DNA of 64,000 bases from Pseudomaricurvus sp. HS19 (GTDB taxonomy: Bacteria > Pseudomonadota > Gammaproteobacteria > Pseudomonadales > Cellvibrionaceae), in NCBI RefSeq assembly GCF_009857815.1, contig NZ_WVVW01000008.1, forward strand, positions 47,609 through 111,608, read 5' to 3'. The position numbers and the translations under genes are program-made. Position 1 is the stretch's first letter, and each line of letters begins with the position of its first letter. Of the stretch, positions 1 to 7,905 are shown piece after piece. The notes under the pieces are model-generated. The model ran no database searches and was not told where the DNA came from. It saw nothing but the letters and a program-made list of their open reading frames with translations.

Positions 1-1
1 T

Positions 2-661
2 ATGCAACGTAGCCCCTCTGTTGGTGATACTAGCTTGTTCCAGGTTTTTGAACGAATAAATTCAAGTGGAAGAACTTTGCTTCCGCAGGAAATAAGGAAT
101 TGCGTCTATCAAGGACCATTTAATTCTTTGCTATTAAAGCTCAATGAAAATGAATCGTGGCGAAGGTTGTTTGGAAAGGAGCTAATAGATGATCGCATGC
201 GAGATGTTGAATATATTCTGCGTTTTTTTGCATTGTCTTCAGATCAGATACTATTCGACGATGACCCGCCATCGAGAATATCACTCAAAAAATACCTTAA
301 TCAATTCATGGATCTATTCAATGATCAGGAGTATATGGCCTCATTTGAAAGTAAATTCACAAATGCTATTTCTAAAGCCGAGGAAGCATTCGGCGAAAGT
401 GCTTTTCACAATATATCGCAAACAGATCCCAATCATTTGGTAGAGCGTTTTAGTCCCACCCTTTTTGACTCGGTTCTTGTGGCATTCTATCTGGCGGAGA
501 GAGACGGGAAACCTGGTATCGGGGCCGACTCTGCTAAATCTAGAAAGCAAGAAATTCTAAGAGGTGAAGAATTTCAGCGCCTATTATCTCAAGAAACGAT
601 GAGGGTCCCGAACATCCGAGACAGAATCTTTAGAATGTATAACGCATTATTCTCGGAGTGA
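2..661 (+). CDS. DUF262 family protein, C-terminal part (5' truncated by window edge)
   Basis: The start of the protein probably lies left of the window, because the first visible residues already match the middle of a DUF262 (ParB/Srx-like) domain. The segment FQVFERINSSGRTLLPQEIRNCVYQG is the typical 'vFerINsgG..L..qEir' block, here at residues 14-38. DUF262 proteins are nucleotide-dependent nucleases or regulators found in restriction-like and abortive defence loci. The next gene, a HEPN protein, starts 6 bp after the stop; DUF262 plus HEPN neighbours are a known pairing in such loci. The base composition is clearly AT-richer than the region after 4.4 kb, and the pair is closed by an attC-like site, so it may travel as an integron cassette. 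The family call is confident; the defence role is inferred. Confidence 0.75.
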   Translation: MQRSPSVGDTSLFQVFERINSSGRTLLPQEIRNCVYQGPFNSLLLKLNENESWRRLFGKELIDDRMRDVEYILRFFALSSDQILFDDDPPSRISLKKYLNQFMDLFNDQEYMASFESKFTNAISKAEEAFGESAFHNISQTDPNHLVERFSPTLFDSVLVAFYLAERDGKPGIGADSAKSRKQEILRGEEFQRLLSQETMRVPNIRDRIFRMYNALFSE

Positions 662-667
662 TTGGCA

Positions 668-1171
668 ATGAATAATAATGAGGTGTCTCAAATTCTCTGC
701 GATTGCGCCGATGAATTAGAGAATATTCGCGCATTGCTCGTTGGATTGGGTGATGGTGCCAATCCGACCCCTTATGTAAAAAAGTATGCAGTTATCAGGG
801 CAACTGGTGCCATTGAAGTTGGATTCAAGCAAATAATAGCGGACAAAGTTGATGAAGGATGCAACGTACAAGTTAAAAATTTCATCAAGAAGAAAGTAAG
901 AGAGTCATCGTTTAACCCTAAATTTGGATTGATAGAGAATCTGTTGACCGAATTTGATCAACGCTGGAAAGAAAAATTTGACGAATTGCTCGCACTTGAA
1001 GATAGGCCCGCATTAAAGGGGGCATTAACGGAGCTGGTTAATGCTAGAAACGAGTTTGCTCACGGAGGCAATCCAAATGTGGGTATCGAAAAGACAATCT
1101 CATGCTTTGAAAATGGAAGGAAGGTGCTAAAAATTCTTGATGAAGTTGTTAATTACAATTTCGATGAATAA
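668..1171 (+). CDS. HEPN-domain protein partnered with DUF262
   Basis: This is a 167-aa all-helical protein. NARNEFAHGG at about residues 125-134 contains the R-x4-H motif (R127, H132) that forms the RNase active site of many HEPN proteins. The start is placed on the ATG 12 bp after a GGAG; a TTG two codons upstream is the alternative. It follows the DUF262 gene with a 6-bp gap, so the two are almost surely co-transcribed. HEPN proteins next to DUF262 are proposed RNA-cleaving effectors or toxins of anti-phage or toxin-antitoxin type. That function is an inference from the motif and the neighbour; no activity can be read from sequence. The coding sequence ends immediately before an attC-like site. 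Confidence 0.65.
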   Translation: MNNNEVSQILCDCADELENIRALLVGLGDGANPTPYVKKYAVIRATGAIEVGFKQIIADKVDEGCNVQVKNFIKKKVRESSFNPKFGLIENLLTEFDQRWKEKFDELLALEDRPALKGALTELVNARNEFAHGGNPNVGIEKTISCFENGRKVLKILDEVVNYNFDE

Positions 1172-1172
1172 T

Positions 1173-1310
1173 GCATAACAAAGGCGCGCAGTTAACCGCT
1201 GAAAAACGCGGCGGGACAGCCGAAACTCCGCACCTTTTTGTGAAAACGATCCGCTTATTTTTGCACAAGAACGCGCTCCATTTTGGCTGCCTCTGGCGCC
1301 GGAGTTAGGC
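1173..1310 (+). repeat. Candidate integron attC site 1
   Basis: The site lies between the HEPN stop and the next gene. It opens with GCATAAC and closes with GTTAGGC, which are complementary core boxes with one mismatch. Just inside, GGCGCGCAG pairs with the reverse complement of CTCTGGCGCC (GGCGCCAG), as expected for the L boxes of attC. The 138-bp length is in the range of long chromosomal attC sites. A covariance-model search would be decisive. Confidence 0.6.
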
Positions 1311-1323
1311 ATTAGAGGATGGC

Positions 1324-2196
1324 ATGGGCAGGAAACTAACGATATACATGCTTGATGGATCGGCGACTGGTCCGAAAACGGTCGAGATAGGTAATTGGTC
1401 AGGTAAAGCAGTTTTTTCGCCTCGTGCAACGCTAAAAAGCTTGCTCGATCGGCCTGAGTTCGATGCGCCAGGCATCTATTTTCTTCGTAGTGAAAGCGAA
1501 TCCTACGAGTTTGATGAAAGGATCTACATCGGAGAGGCTGAGGAGCTTCGAGCACGTCTTAAGACGCATATTGCGGAACGGGATTTTGACTCAATGGTCT
1601 GTTTTCTCAGTAAGGACGAGATGCTGACTAAGGCTCATATCAAATACTTGGAATCGCGCATCATCGCTCAGGCGCGTGAGGCCAACAGTTCATTTGTAGA
1701 GAATAGTAATAATCCCAAGGGCTCAAGGTTGTCGGAGGCGGATGTCTCTGATATGGAATACTTCATTGAGCAGATTAAACTTATCCTCCCAACCGTAGGG
1801 GTGAACTCGCTCGTTGTAGCAGCGCCCCACAATATAGCCACTGACTCTCAACTTCAGAACACGGGTGGCACACTCTACAAAATTAAGTCTAAAAGCTTGG
1901 ATGCAACAATGATCGAGACGGACGGGGGGTTCGTCGTAAAAGCAGGCTCCCAAGCCAGCTTGAAAACTTCGAAATCGATCGCAGAGGGTTGGCTAAAAAT
2001 ACGGAAGAAACTCTTAGACGCAGAAGTCTTGAGGCAGAAAGGGGGCACTCTAGTATTTGCTGAGGATGCGAGCTTTTCTTCCCCAAGCGCGGCATCATCA
2101 GTTGTGCTTGGTCGGCAAGCTCCAGGCCCCGTGTCTTGGGTTAATGCGGCTGGGGAAACGTACAAAGAAGTGCAAGAAGGGGCTGCCGATGCCTAA
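1324..2196 (+). CDS. GIY-YIG nuclease family protein with C-terminal DUF4357
   Basis: This 290-aa protein has the GIY motif at residues 50-52 (PGIYFL) and the YIG motif at 68-70 (IYIGEAEELRARL). A conserved Arg at 76-78 and a Glu around 110 (KYLESRII) suit the GIY-YIG metal-dependent nuclease fold. Residues about 195-270 (GGFVVKAGSQASL... LRQKGGTLVFAEDASFSSPSAASSVVLGR) match the DUF4357 module that often follows GIY-YIG in phage- and restriction-associated proteins. The gene starts 13 bp after one attC-like site, and its TAA sits inside the first core box of the next, the classic compact cassette layout. It is probably a stand-alone DNA-processing or defence protein; the substrate is unknown. 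Confidence 0.75.
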   Translation: MGRKLTIYMLDGSATGPKTVEIGNWSGKAVFSPRATLKSLLDRPEFDAPGIYFLRSESESYEFDERIYIGEAEELRARLKTHIAERDFDSMVCFLSKDEMLTKAHIKYLESRIIAQAREANSSFVENSNNPKGSRLSEADVSDMEYFIEQIKLILPTVGVNSLVVAAPHNIATDSQLQNTGGTLYKIKSKSLDATMIETDGGFVVKAGSQASLKTSKSIAEGWLKIRKKLLDAEVLRQKGGTLVFAEDASFSSPSAASSVVLGRQAPGPVSWVNAAGETYKEVQEGAADA

Positions 2197-2274
2197 CAAG
2201 TGCAGGCACGGTGATACCCATTACATTGCACCTTTGGATCCATTTCATGGGTGCGTATTCTGCAAGCGGTAGGC
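2191..2274 (+). repeat. Candidate integron attC site 2
   Basis: It starts with GCCTAAC, a perfect R'' core that overlaps the GIY-YIG stop codon, and ends with GGTAGGC, an R' core with one non-consensus base. Internal complementarity includes TGCAG near both ends and ACCCAT/ATGGGT nearer the centre, giving the imperfect hairpin expected of a folded attC bottom strand. It is 84 bp long. The degenerate R' base lowers confidence. Confidence 0.6.
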
Positions 2275-2292
2275 ACCACCAAAGGAATGCAA

Positions 2293-2746
2293 ATGAATAA
2301 AGTATATGAAGCACCAGCGAGCGACATTTCTACCCAACTTGAAAGCACTATTCCCACAAGGCCTATGTCTGTTTCTGTTTTGGGTTGGCTTTTTATTCTC
2401 GCCGGCATTCTCTATACCACTTATTTATAAAGCCGGTCTATTCACTGTTCAGGAAACTTCTGAAGGTGGCAAATTCTCGGTTAACTTAATCTGGTTTTTG
2501 CTTATCTGGAGCGGATATATGCTCTTGGTTGGCAGTAGCCTTTCCAGGTACTTTGCGGCATTATTTGGCTTGTTAGCTTTCATCTTGCCGGGGATCGCAG
2601 TCATATACATCTGCTTTATCAGCAATGCTAAAACATTCTTCGCAAAAAAGTCGTGCCTTAACTGCGGCCATAGCAAATTTCGTGTCGGCAACCCTATCGT
2701 CACGTCAATTCGTTGCCGAAAATGTAGCACGAAGGTCAAAGTCTAA
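2293..2746 (+). pseudogene. Frameshifted small membrane protein with C-terminal zinc ribbon
   Basis: A good AAAGGA precedes an ATG that opens a 45-codon frame (MNKVYEAPASDISTQLEST..., then a membrane segment GWLFILAGILYTTYL). The frame stops at 2430, while the +1 frame carries on from about 2400 with IYKAGLFTVQ and two more hydrophobic segments. It ends in a CxxC...CxxC module (CLNCGH...CRKC) like a zinc ribbon. Neither frame alone gives a sensible protein, whereas the join gives about 150 aa with an N-terminal 'YEAP' leader common in small integral membrane proteins. A single-base indel near 2400-2430, or programmed slippage or a sequencing error, explains it. The function is unknown. It sits between two attC-like sites as a cassette gene. 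Confidence 0.6.
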
Positions 2747-2847
2747 TTCCTGAAAAAGTTCTCAGGTGCAATCCGGCCACAAGAAATCCTGGCCTCCGCG
2801 GGACAACCTACACTGCGTTTCGGTTGCCCCTTGGAAAAGCGTTAAGC
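2741..2847 (+). repeat. Weak candidate attC site 3
   Basis: The right core GTTAAGC matches the GTTRRRY consensus exactly. The left core GTCTAAT is degenerate. The interior has nested hairpins (CCGGCC with GGCC, and GGGACAACC with GGTTGCCCC). The arm complementarity next to the cores is poor, so this is called mainly from its position between two short foreign genes. Confidence 0.35.
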
Positions 2848-2866
2848 ACTCTCACAGGTAAGCATC

Positions 2867-3366
2867 GTGATTTTGGAAACGACTCGTCTAGTAATAAGGG
2901 AGATCTCAGAAGCAGATCTGGATAATCTGGGGGCAATGCTTGCTGATGAAAGGGTTATGGAGTTTTCTGTTAATGGCCCTATGAATAAGCTTCAAACGTT
3001 GGAATTTATTAAGTGGTGCAAGTCTTCTTATCAAGACCATGGTATTGGCCCATGGGCATTAGAAGATAAAGAGGTGGGTCATTTATAGGCTTTGCTGGAC
3101 TCAGCGAAGAACTTATTGATGGCAACCAAGAAGTCCACGTCGGATATAGGCTCGCAAGGAATTACTGGAGCAAGGGCTTTGCCACCGAAGCCGTTAGATC
3201 CGTTGTAGACTATGGCTTAAACATTAAAGCGCATGAGTACATCTGCGCAATTATTGAGCCTGAGCACCATTCCTCCATAAAAGCTATAGAAAAGGCTGGG
3301 TTCAATTTATCCAAAACAACCGTGTTTCATGGAAAACACGTTAATATTTATCGAAAAGGTAACTGA
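2867..3366 (+). pseudogene. GNAT N-acetyltransferase (RimJ/RimL type), frameshifted
   Basis: A GTG start gives ILETTRLVIREISEADLDNLGAML..., the usual N-terminus of RimJ/RimL-like acetyltransferases. After DKEVGH the frame hits TAG at 3086-3088. The neighbouring frame continues directly with FIGFAGLSEELIDG, then VGYRLARNYWSKGFATEAVRS (the acetyl-CoA binding motif A) and EPEHHSSIKAIEKAGF (motif B). It ends at 3366. The span is 500 bp; one extra base would make 167 codons, so a single-base deletion near 3070-3085 is the simplest explanation. The gene is broken unless the indel is a sequencing error. The substrate is unknown. It is bracketed by attC-like sites. Confidence 0.8.
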
Positions 3367-3515
3367 AAAGGCTAGGCCGCAAGTGCATATCAAGTCGCAG
3401 GAATCGCTCCCGCTGGTTGTTGGTCCAGCCAAAGCTCTGAACCTTTTGGGTATGGCTGCGCCAGTGTATACCCAAAAGTCGCTTCACTTTGTCCTCCCCT
3501 CTGGGAGCGTTAAGA
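3358..3515 (+). repeat. Weak candidate attC site 4 with strong hairpin
   Basis: This untranslated block between the two GNAT genes contains a perfect 11-bp inverted repeat (CTTTTGGGTAT at 3443-3453, ATACCCAAAAG at 3468-3478) and a CTCCC/GGGAG pair next to GCGTTAAGA at the right end. GTTAAGA departs from the GTTRRRY core at the last base, and the left core (GGTAACT) is poor. It resembles a long attC or a decayed one. The hairpin itself is certain. Confidence 0.35.
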
Positions 3516-3523
3516 GGTAGAAA

Positions 3524-4030
3524 TTGGATGTTCAAATCTGCAATGAAAGCTATGACGATGCGGCGCGAATACATGAAGTTACAGCGGAGGCATTTTTAAA
3601 TGCCCCCCATGCCGATCATACAGAGCAGTTCATTGTTGATGCCCTTCGTCGCGCGGAAGCGTTAACGATCTCTCAGATTGCGATGGTTGACGGGGAGATT
3701 GTTGGCCATGTTGCAATATCTCCGGTTACCCTATCAACCGGAGTGACAGGCTGGTTTGGCCTTGGGCCAATATCGGTTCTTCCTGAATTTCAAGGTTGTG
3801 GGGTGGGTTCCCGGTTAATGGAGAGTTCGCTTGCCTCTCTCCAGGCAATGAACGCGTCTGGCTGCGTAGTGCTTGGCGATCCTGATTATTATGGCCGTTT
3901 CGGGTTCAAGGCTGTAGAGGGGCTGCGCTACCCCGGTGTGCCTGCAGAGTATTTTCAGGCGTTATCGTTTTCCGGAGTGATGGCGCTAGGGGACGTAGCC
4001 TACCATGTGGCATTCTCGGCTCAGGGGTAA
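3524..4030 (+). CDS. GNAT N-acetyltransferase, YhbS-like
   Basis: This is a 168-aa acetyltransferase of the YhbS/COG3153 type: VQICNESYDDAARIHEVTAEAF at the N-terminus, the strand GHVAISPVTL, then LGPISVLPEFQGCGVGSRLMESSL, the acetyl-CoA pyrophosphate loop (Q/R-x-x-G-x-G), and VVLGDPDYYGRFGFKA. The start is a TTG preceded by GAGG at suitable spacing; no ATG exists in frame nearby. The motif set is complete, so the protein should be active. The substrate is not predictable. It is the last recognisable gene of the AT-rich, cassette-like region, and no convincing attC follows it. Confidence 0.8.
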   Translation: MDVQICNESYDDAARIHEVTAEAFLNAPHADHTEQFIVDALRRAEALTISQIAMVDGEIVGHVAISPVTLSTGVTGWFGLGPISVLPEFQGCGVGSRLMESSLASLQAMNASGCVVLGDPDYYGRFGFKAVEGLRYPGVPAEYFQALSFSGVMALGDVAYHVAFSAQG

Positions 4031-4114
4031 CTAAGCCAGGCATGGCGAATGCTATGGTGCAATGCGTCTGCGCCTGCCTGTTTTTAGGGGAAAGGTTTAT
4101 ATAGGTATGAATAA

Positions 4115-4363
4115 ATGAAAGTAATTGTCGCAATCTCCATTGCTGTTGTCGCCTTTCTGTTTGTGAAGCGCTATGACCTCTACGAGGCTACGGATGGCCT
4201 GGCCAGTTCTTATGAGGTCGTGGAGGAAGATTTTTTCCTGAAGGGAAGCTGCGTTTCCAAAGGAGAACTCCTTGAAAGACCTTTCAGGTGTGTCGGCCAT
4301 AATGTCTGGGGTGGGTTCGTCAAGAAAAACCATGACTACAACAAAGAGCGCGAAGTTGATTAA
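4115..4363 (+). CDS. Small membrane-anchored hypothetical protein
   Basis: I do not recognise this 82-aa protein. Residues 1-20 (MKVIVAISIAVVAFLFVKRY) form one transmembrane or signal-anchor helix. The rest is an acidic soluble tail with two cysteines (SCVSK and FRCVGH) that could form a disulfide if it faces the periplasm. A GGTAT lies about 10 bp upstream but no strong ribosome site is seen. The reading frame and the membrane anchor make it plausible; it could be the tail of the mobile region or an ordinary orphan. Confidence 0.45.
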   Translation: MKVIVAISIAVVAFLFVKRYDLYEATDGLASSYEVVEEDFFLKGSCVSKGELLERPFRCVGHNVWGGFVKKNHDYNKEREVD

Positions 4364-4481
4364 GGTGATATCAGGTGCGCATATAAGGAAGTAATGTTAC
4401 TGAGGATCAACAGTCGAGCCTTGAAGCTGGTAAGAGTAAGCGGCCCGGGGTGCCGGATTCGCCCGGCTGGCAAAGGGAGAG

Positions 4482-5048
4482 TCAGAGGTTACTTATTTGC
4501 CAGAGAGTAACTGTCACTATGGATATGCCCAGAGCTGTGACCAGATAAAGTATCCCGCGTCTGTTTACAGGGAAGGACCGCATTGATCGGCCGGATGCGG
4601 GGGACGGATATCCTTGGCTCGCTTTCCTCAGACCGCGATAGCGGGCCATCAGGTAGTCCAGCTCTTTTGTGGTTATGCTGACGTCCTGCCTGAATCGCTC
4701 AAATATCTGACCGTCGTTGAGTGCCTCCCTGGATCTTCCGAATCCTCGTTCGAAGAAGTTTTTCCCGATAGCCGACGGGGCACCAAGCCGGTCGATTGAC
4801 TGGTAGAGCTCGCTGGCTTGCCGATGCCATTCGGTAAAAGCCTTGCCCCGGTACGCCAGGGGATTATTGCTGATTTTTTCCAACCCCTGTTTTACGTCAA
4901 CCAATTGCCTCGCCAACAGTTGGTGGCTGTCAGGGTCGTTACTGCTACACCGCAGTGAGTTGCTTTTGTAGCGGCCAATAGCTGTGGGCATGACATTCAG
5001 GTATCCGTGTGCAGAGGTTCCCATATTCGGGTCGGGTGCGTCAGGCAT
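4482..5048 (-). CDS. Hypothetical protein with C-terminal transmembrane anchor
   Basis: A 188-aa unrecognised protein. A mostly helical soluble part (residues about 35-150, including LLARQLVDVKQGLEKI and ELDYLMARYRGLRKA) is followed by a basic stretch and one hydrophobic helix at the extreme C-terminus (GILYLVTALGISIVTVTLW). That is a tail-anchored topology with the bulk in the cytoplasm. The ATG is preferred over a TTG one codon upstream. It is the only minus-strand gene in the first 10 kb and marks the return to the GC-rich background. No function can be given. Confidence 0.5.
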   Translation of the reverse strand: MPDAPDPNMGTSAHGYLNVMPTAIGRYKSNSLRCSSNDPDSHQLLARQLVDVKQGLEKISNNPLAYRGKAFTEWHRQASELYQSIDRLGAPSAIGKNFFERGFGRSREALNDGQIFERFRQDVSITTKELDYLMARYRGLRKASQGYPSPASGRSMRSFPVNRRGILYLVTALGISIVTVTLWQISNL

Positions 5049-5225
5049 CAATATAGCGGCGTTGCTCTTATTGGCACGAGAACCCCATCAAAGAACAGGC
5101 AGTTTGTCTCCTGTGATCGGTCAGGTATATTGATTGGCACAATAACGTGAAGGAACCTTGTTGCAGGCTCAGAAAATATTGCGGCAACAGGAAGGTCATT
5201 CAATGTTGACCAGAGAAGGATGGCG

Positions 5226-6101
5226 ATGATGGAAAAAGCAAATATTGACGGTGTGGGTATTGCTTACGAACTGCTTGGTGATCGCCGCGCTCCGCTCATC
5301 GCATTGACTCCGGGTGGGCGCTTTACCATGGATGTTCCCGGTTATCGGGAAATGGCGGAAGAGTTTGTCCGACAGGGCTATCAGGCCCTGATCTATGATC
5401 GTCCCAATTGTGGCTATTCTGACACCTGCCTGCTTGGCGAATGTGAATCGGAGAATCAGGCAGAGGCGCTGGCGGGGCTGATCAAGACGTTGGGGTTGGG
5501 GCCTGCTGTGATTGCCGGTGGGTCGGGTGGGTCCCGGGTGTCGATGCTGGCGGCTTCCCGGTATCCGGATCTGTGCTCCCATCTTGTGCTCTGGTGGATC
5601 AGCGGTGATCCCATTGGTTTGATGTAACTGGCAACCTACTACTGTGGTGAGGCGGCAACCCTGGCCAGTTCAGGTGGGATGGTGGCGGTATTGAAGGCGA
5701 CCTCTTGGTCCGAGCATCTGGGCAAAAACCCCAGGGCCAGGGAGACATTGCTGGCGATGGATCCGGATAAATTTATCGCCATTATGCAGAAGTGGGCCGC
5801 CGCTTATGCACCATCCGGGATATCGCCGGTGCCGGAGATGCAACCGCGTCACTTTGCGCAGCTCAATATGCCCACACTGGTGTTTCGCAGTGGCAGGAGT
5901 GACCTGTCACATACCCGGGCTACCAGCGAGTGGGTTCACCGCTTGATTCCGCACTCATTGCTGCTGGAGCCACCCTGGGATGATAACGAGTGGAACCGGC
6001 GTTCTGCCCAAACCATGGCGGGTACGGACGGGCATACGTTGTTCCGCAGTTGGCCGAAGCTGGTTCCGGCCATTGTGGACTTCCTTGTGTCCAACCCGTG
6101 A
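5226..6101 (+). pseudogene. Alpha/beta hydrolase with in-frame TAA stop
   Basis: The frame runs from an ATG behind AGAAGGA through an alpha/beta hydrolase N-terminal half: NIDGVGIAYELLGD, the oxyanion region TPGGRF, and the nucleophile elbow VIAGGSGGSR (G-x-S-x-G). A TAA follows GDPIGLM at 5625-5627. The same frame reopens at once with LATYYCGEAATLASSGG and continues to a normal C-terminal half with VFRSGRSDLSH (probable acid-bearing loop) and PWDDNEW. Reading through gives about 291 aa, the usual size of the family. One substitution (for example CAA to TAA) explains the break. Unless this is a sequencing error or a suppressed stop, the enzyme is inactive. The substrate is unknown. Confidence 0.8.
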
Positions 6102-6391
6102 CCGGCCGGTTAATCGAGGCCTGAACATCCCTGTTCAGTGAAAACCGGAGTATCTCCCTCTCCTGCCGCGAACCAGCGGCTGCGACTCGCAGCTGCTGAT
6201 GTAAGATTGGACGGACAGATAATTTAACTGCTTCAAAAAAATCCCGGCCAGCTTGGGGGCTGTGTGTCAACGTCTCCTGAAACCCGGATAGCCAAAGTCA
6301 GACTGCACTGGCTTACACTATCCGGATTACCCATACACAATAGCCAATCTTCTATAGTTGGTTCACTCATAGAAAGGTCTGATGGATTGTC

Positions 6392-7189
6392 ATGACAAAG
6401 CGCATAGGGATAAGCCTCGTCATTTATGTGGCATGGATTGCGGTTACCTTGTTGGGCGCCAGGCTGATAGTAGCCGACGATACGACCCTTAACGAATTGG
6501 TCACCTCGGGAATTGGCTGGCATTTTGCTGCCGCGATAGCGCTGTTGCTAACGGCGATTTCGGTTTTCAAATGGCGGGATATGCACTTTACCAGACCGCA
6601 CTCGCTGGTTCGCACTTTGTGGTTTCCGGGGATTTACCTGGTGCTTTTTGCCAGCGGTGTCGCCTTCCTCGGGGCGCCTCCCTTGGGCGTGGTGGTGTTT
6701 GTGGTGATCAATACGTTGATGGTCGGGGTGTCGGAAGAGCTCATGTTTCGCGGTGTCCTGTTCCGGGCGCTGGCCGCGTCGATGTCCATCTGGAGGGCTA
6801 TTATTGTTACTACGGTCTTGTTCGGGGCCGTGCACACCCTGAATGTTTTTATCACCGGTGAGCTGGGGGAGGCGCTGGTCCAGTCTGTTGCTGCGACCAT
6901 GAGCGGTCTGGTGCTCATCGCTATAGTGATCCGGACCGGATCGATATGGCCGGCGATTACCTATCACTTCCTCTGGGACTGCCTTCTCTTTCTCGTCAGC
7001 AGCAGTGTGGCCTCCGGGAATCAGGGGGTGCCCACCGGTGATCCTGGTCCGTTGGCGTTCTATATTCCGGTGTTGCTGAATCTTCCCAATTTTATCTGCG
7101 CGCTTATACTGTTGCGCCATGTTGGCAGGAGTCACGGCAGTACCTTGCAGCGGCATTCCGCCCCGGGGGATACCGCAGGGCGGCTCTGA
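6392..7189 (+). CDS. CPBP family intramembrane metalloprotease
   Basis: This 265-aa protein has about seven hydrophobic segments. The three conserved motifs of the CPBP (Abi/CAAX-like) family are all present: SEELMFRG near residue 115 (EExxxR), FGAVH near 150 (FxxxH), and YHFLWD near 198 (HxxxN/D-like). In the family these residues hold a metal or act as the proteolytic site in the membrane, and members process prenylated or bacteriocin-related peptides. No such substrate gene is adjacent, so the target is unknown. The gene stands alone between the broken hydrolase and ybaK. Confidence 0.85.
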   Translation: MTKRIGISLVIYVAWIAVTLLGARLIVADDTTLNELVTSGIGWHFAAAIALLLTAISVFKWRDMHFTRPHSLVRTLWFPGIYLVLFASGVAFLGAPPLGVVVFVVINTLMVGVSEELMFRGVLFRALAASMSIWRAIIVTTVLFGAVHTLNVFITGELGEALVQSVAATMSGLVLIAIVIRTGSIWPAITYHFLWDCLLFLVSSSVASGNQGVPTGDPGPLAFYIPVLLNLPNFICALILLRHVGRSHGSTLQRHSAPGDTAGRL

Positions 7190-7260
7190 TCAATGAGTAA
7201 CCCCTGCCTGCTCCGGTTTTATAAAACCTTACTCTTCAATTACCCAAGCTGAATCGGATC

Positions 7261-7740
7261 ATGACCCCAGCCATCAACCTCGCCAAAAAGCAGAAAATTA
7301 CTCACACAGTCCATGAGTACAGCCACGATCCCGGCCATGAGTCCTACGGCACCGAAGCGGCAGAAAAGCTGGGTGTGGCGGCCGCACAGGTGTTTAAAAC
7401 CCTGGTGGTGAGTCTCGATGGCAAGGAGTTGGCAGTGGGCGTGGTGCCGGTCTCATCCATGTTGAGCATGAAGTTGATCGCCAAGGCGCTGGGGGCGAAG
7501 AAGGCGGCCATGGCCAATCAGGCGGATGTGGAGCGCTCCACCGGCTATGTGCTGGGAGGTGTCAGCCCGCTGGGCCAGAAGAAGCGGCTGAAGACCGTAA
7601 TCGATGCGTCGGCGCAGGGCTTTGATTCTATCTACGTCAGCGCCGGCCGCCGGGGGCTGGAGATAGAGCTGGCAGCAGAGGATCTGAGAAAGCTGGTTGG
7701 CGGCATCTTTGCCCCGATTGCCCAGGGGGCTGACGGTTGA
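7261..7740 (+). CDS. ybaK: Cys-tRNA(Pro)/Cys-tRNA(Cys) deacylase YbaK
   Basis: The 159-aa length and sequence match YbaK/EbsC. The N-terminal part MTPAINLAKKQKITHTVHEYSHDP, the central VFKTLVVSLDGKELAVGVVPVSSMLSMK with the catalytic Lys in the FKTL strand, GYVLGGVSPLGQKKRLKTVID, and SAGRRGLEIEL are all characteristic. The enzyme hydrolyses cysteine mischarged on tRNA(Pro) in the cytoplasm, and in vitro also Cys-tRNA(Cys). The start is the only sensible ATG. It appears monocistronic, with about 165 bp to the next gene. Confidence 0.93.
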   Translation: MTPAINLAKKQKITHTVHEYSHDPGHESYGTEAAEKLGVAAAQVFKTLVVSLDGKELAVGVVPVSSMLSMKLIAKALGAKKAAMANQADVERSTGYVLGGVSPLGQKKRLKTVIDASAQGFDSIYVSAGRRGLEIELAAEDLRKLVGGIFAPIAQGADG

Positions 7741-7905
7741 TGGTCGCTGGTGCCGGTCGGCACATGGTTGATTTTATGGGCTGTTGGCCTATTGTAGGGG
7801 AGTGAATTCTTCACAGGGCCGTGACCGATAGTGTGGTGCCGCCGGTGTCAGGCGGGTCAGGGCTGTCCAGGAGTTTGGTCAACAAACAAGGCAGGGGAAG
7901 CAGTT

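Noticed and set aside
4031..4108. Possible fifth attC after the YhbS-like gene
   Set aside because: GCCAGGC...GCCTGCC makes a hairpin and GTAACTAAGC resembles a left core, but no GTTRRRY right core is present.
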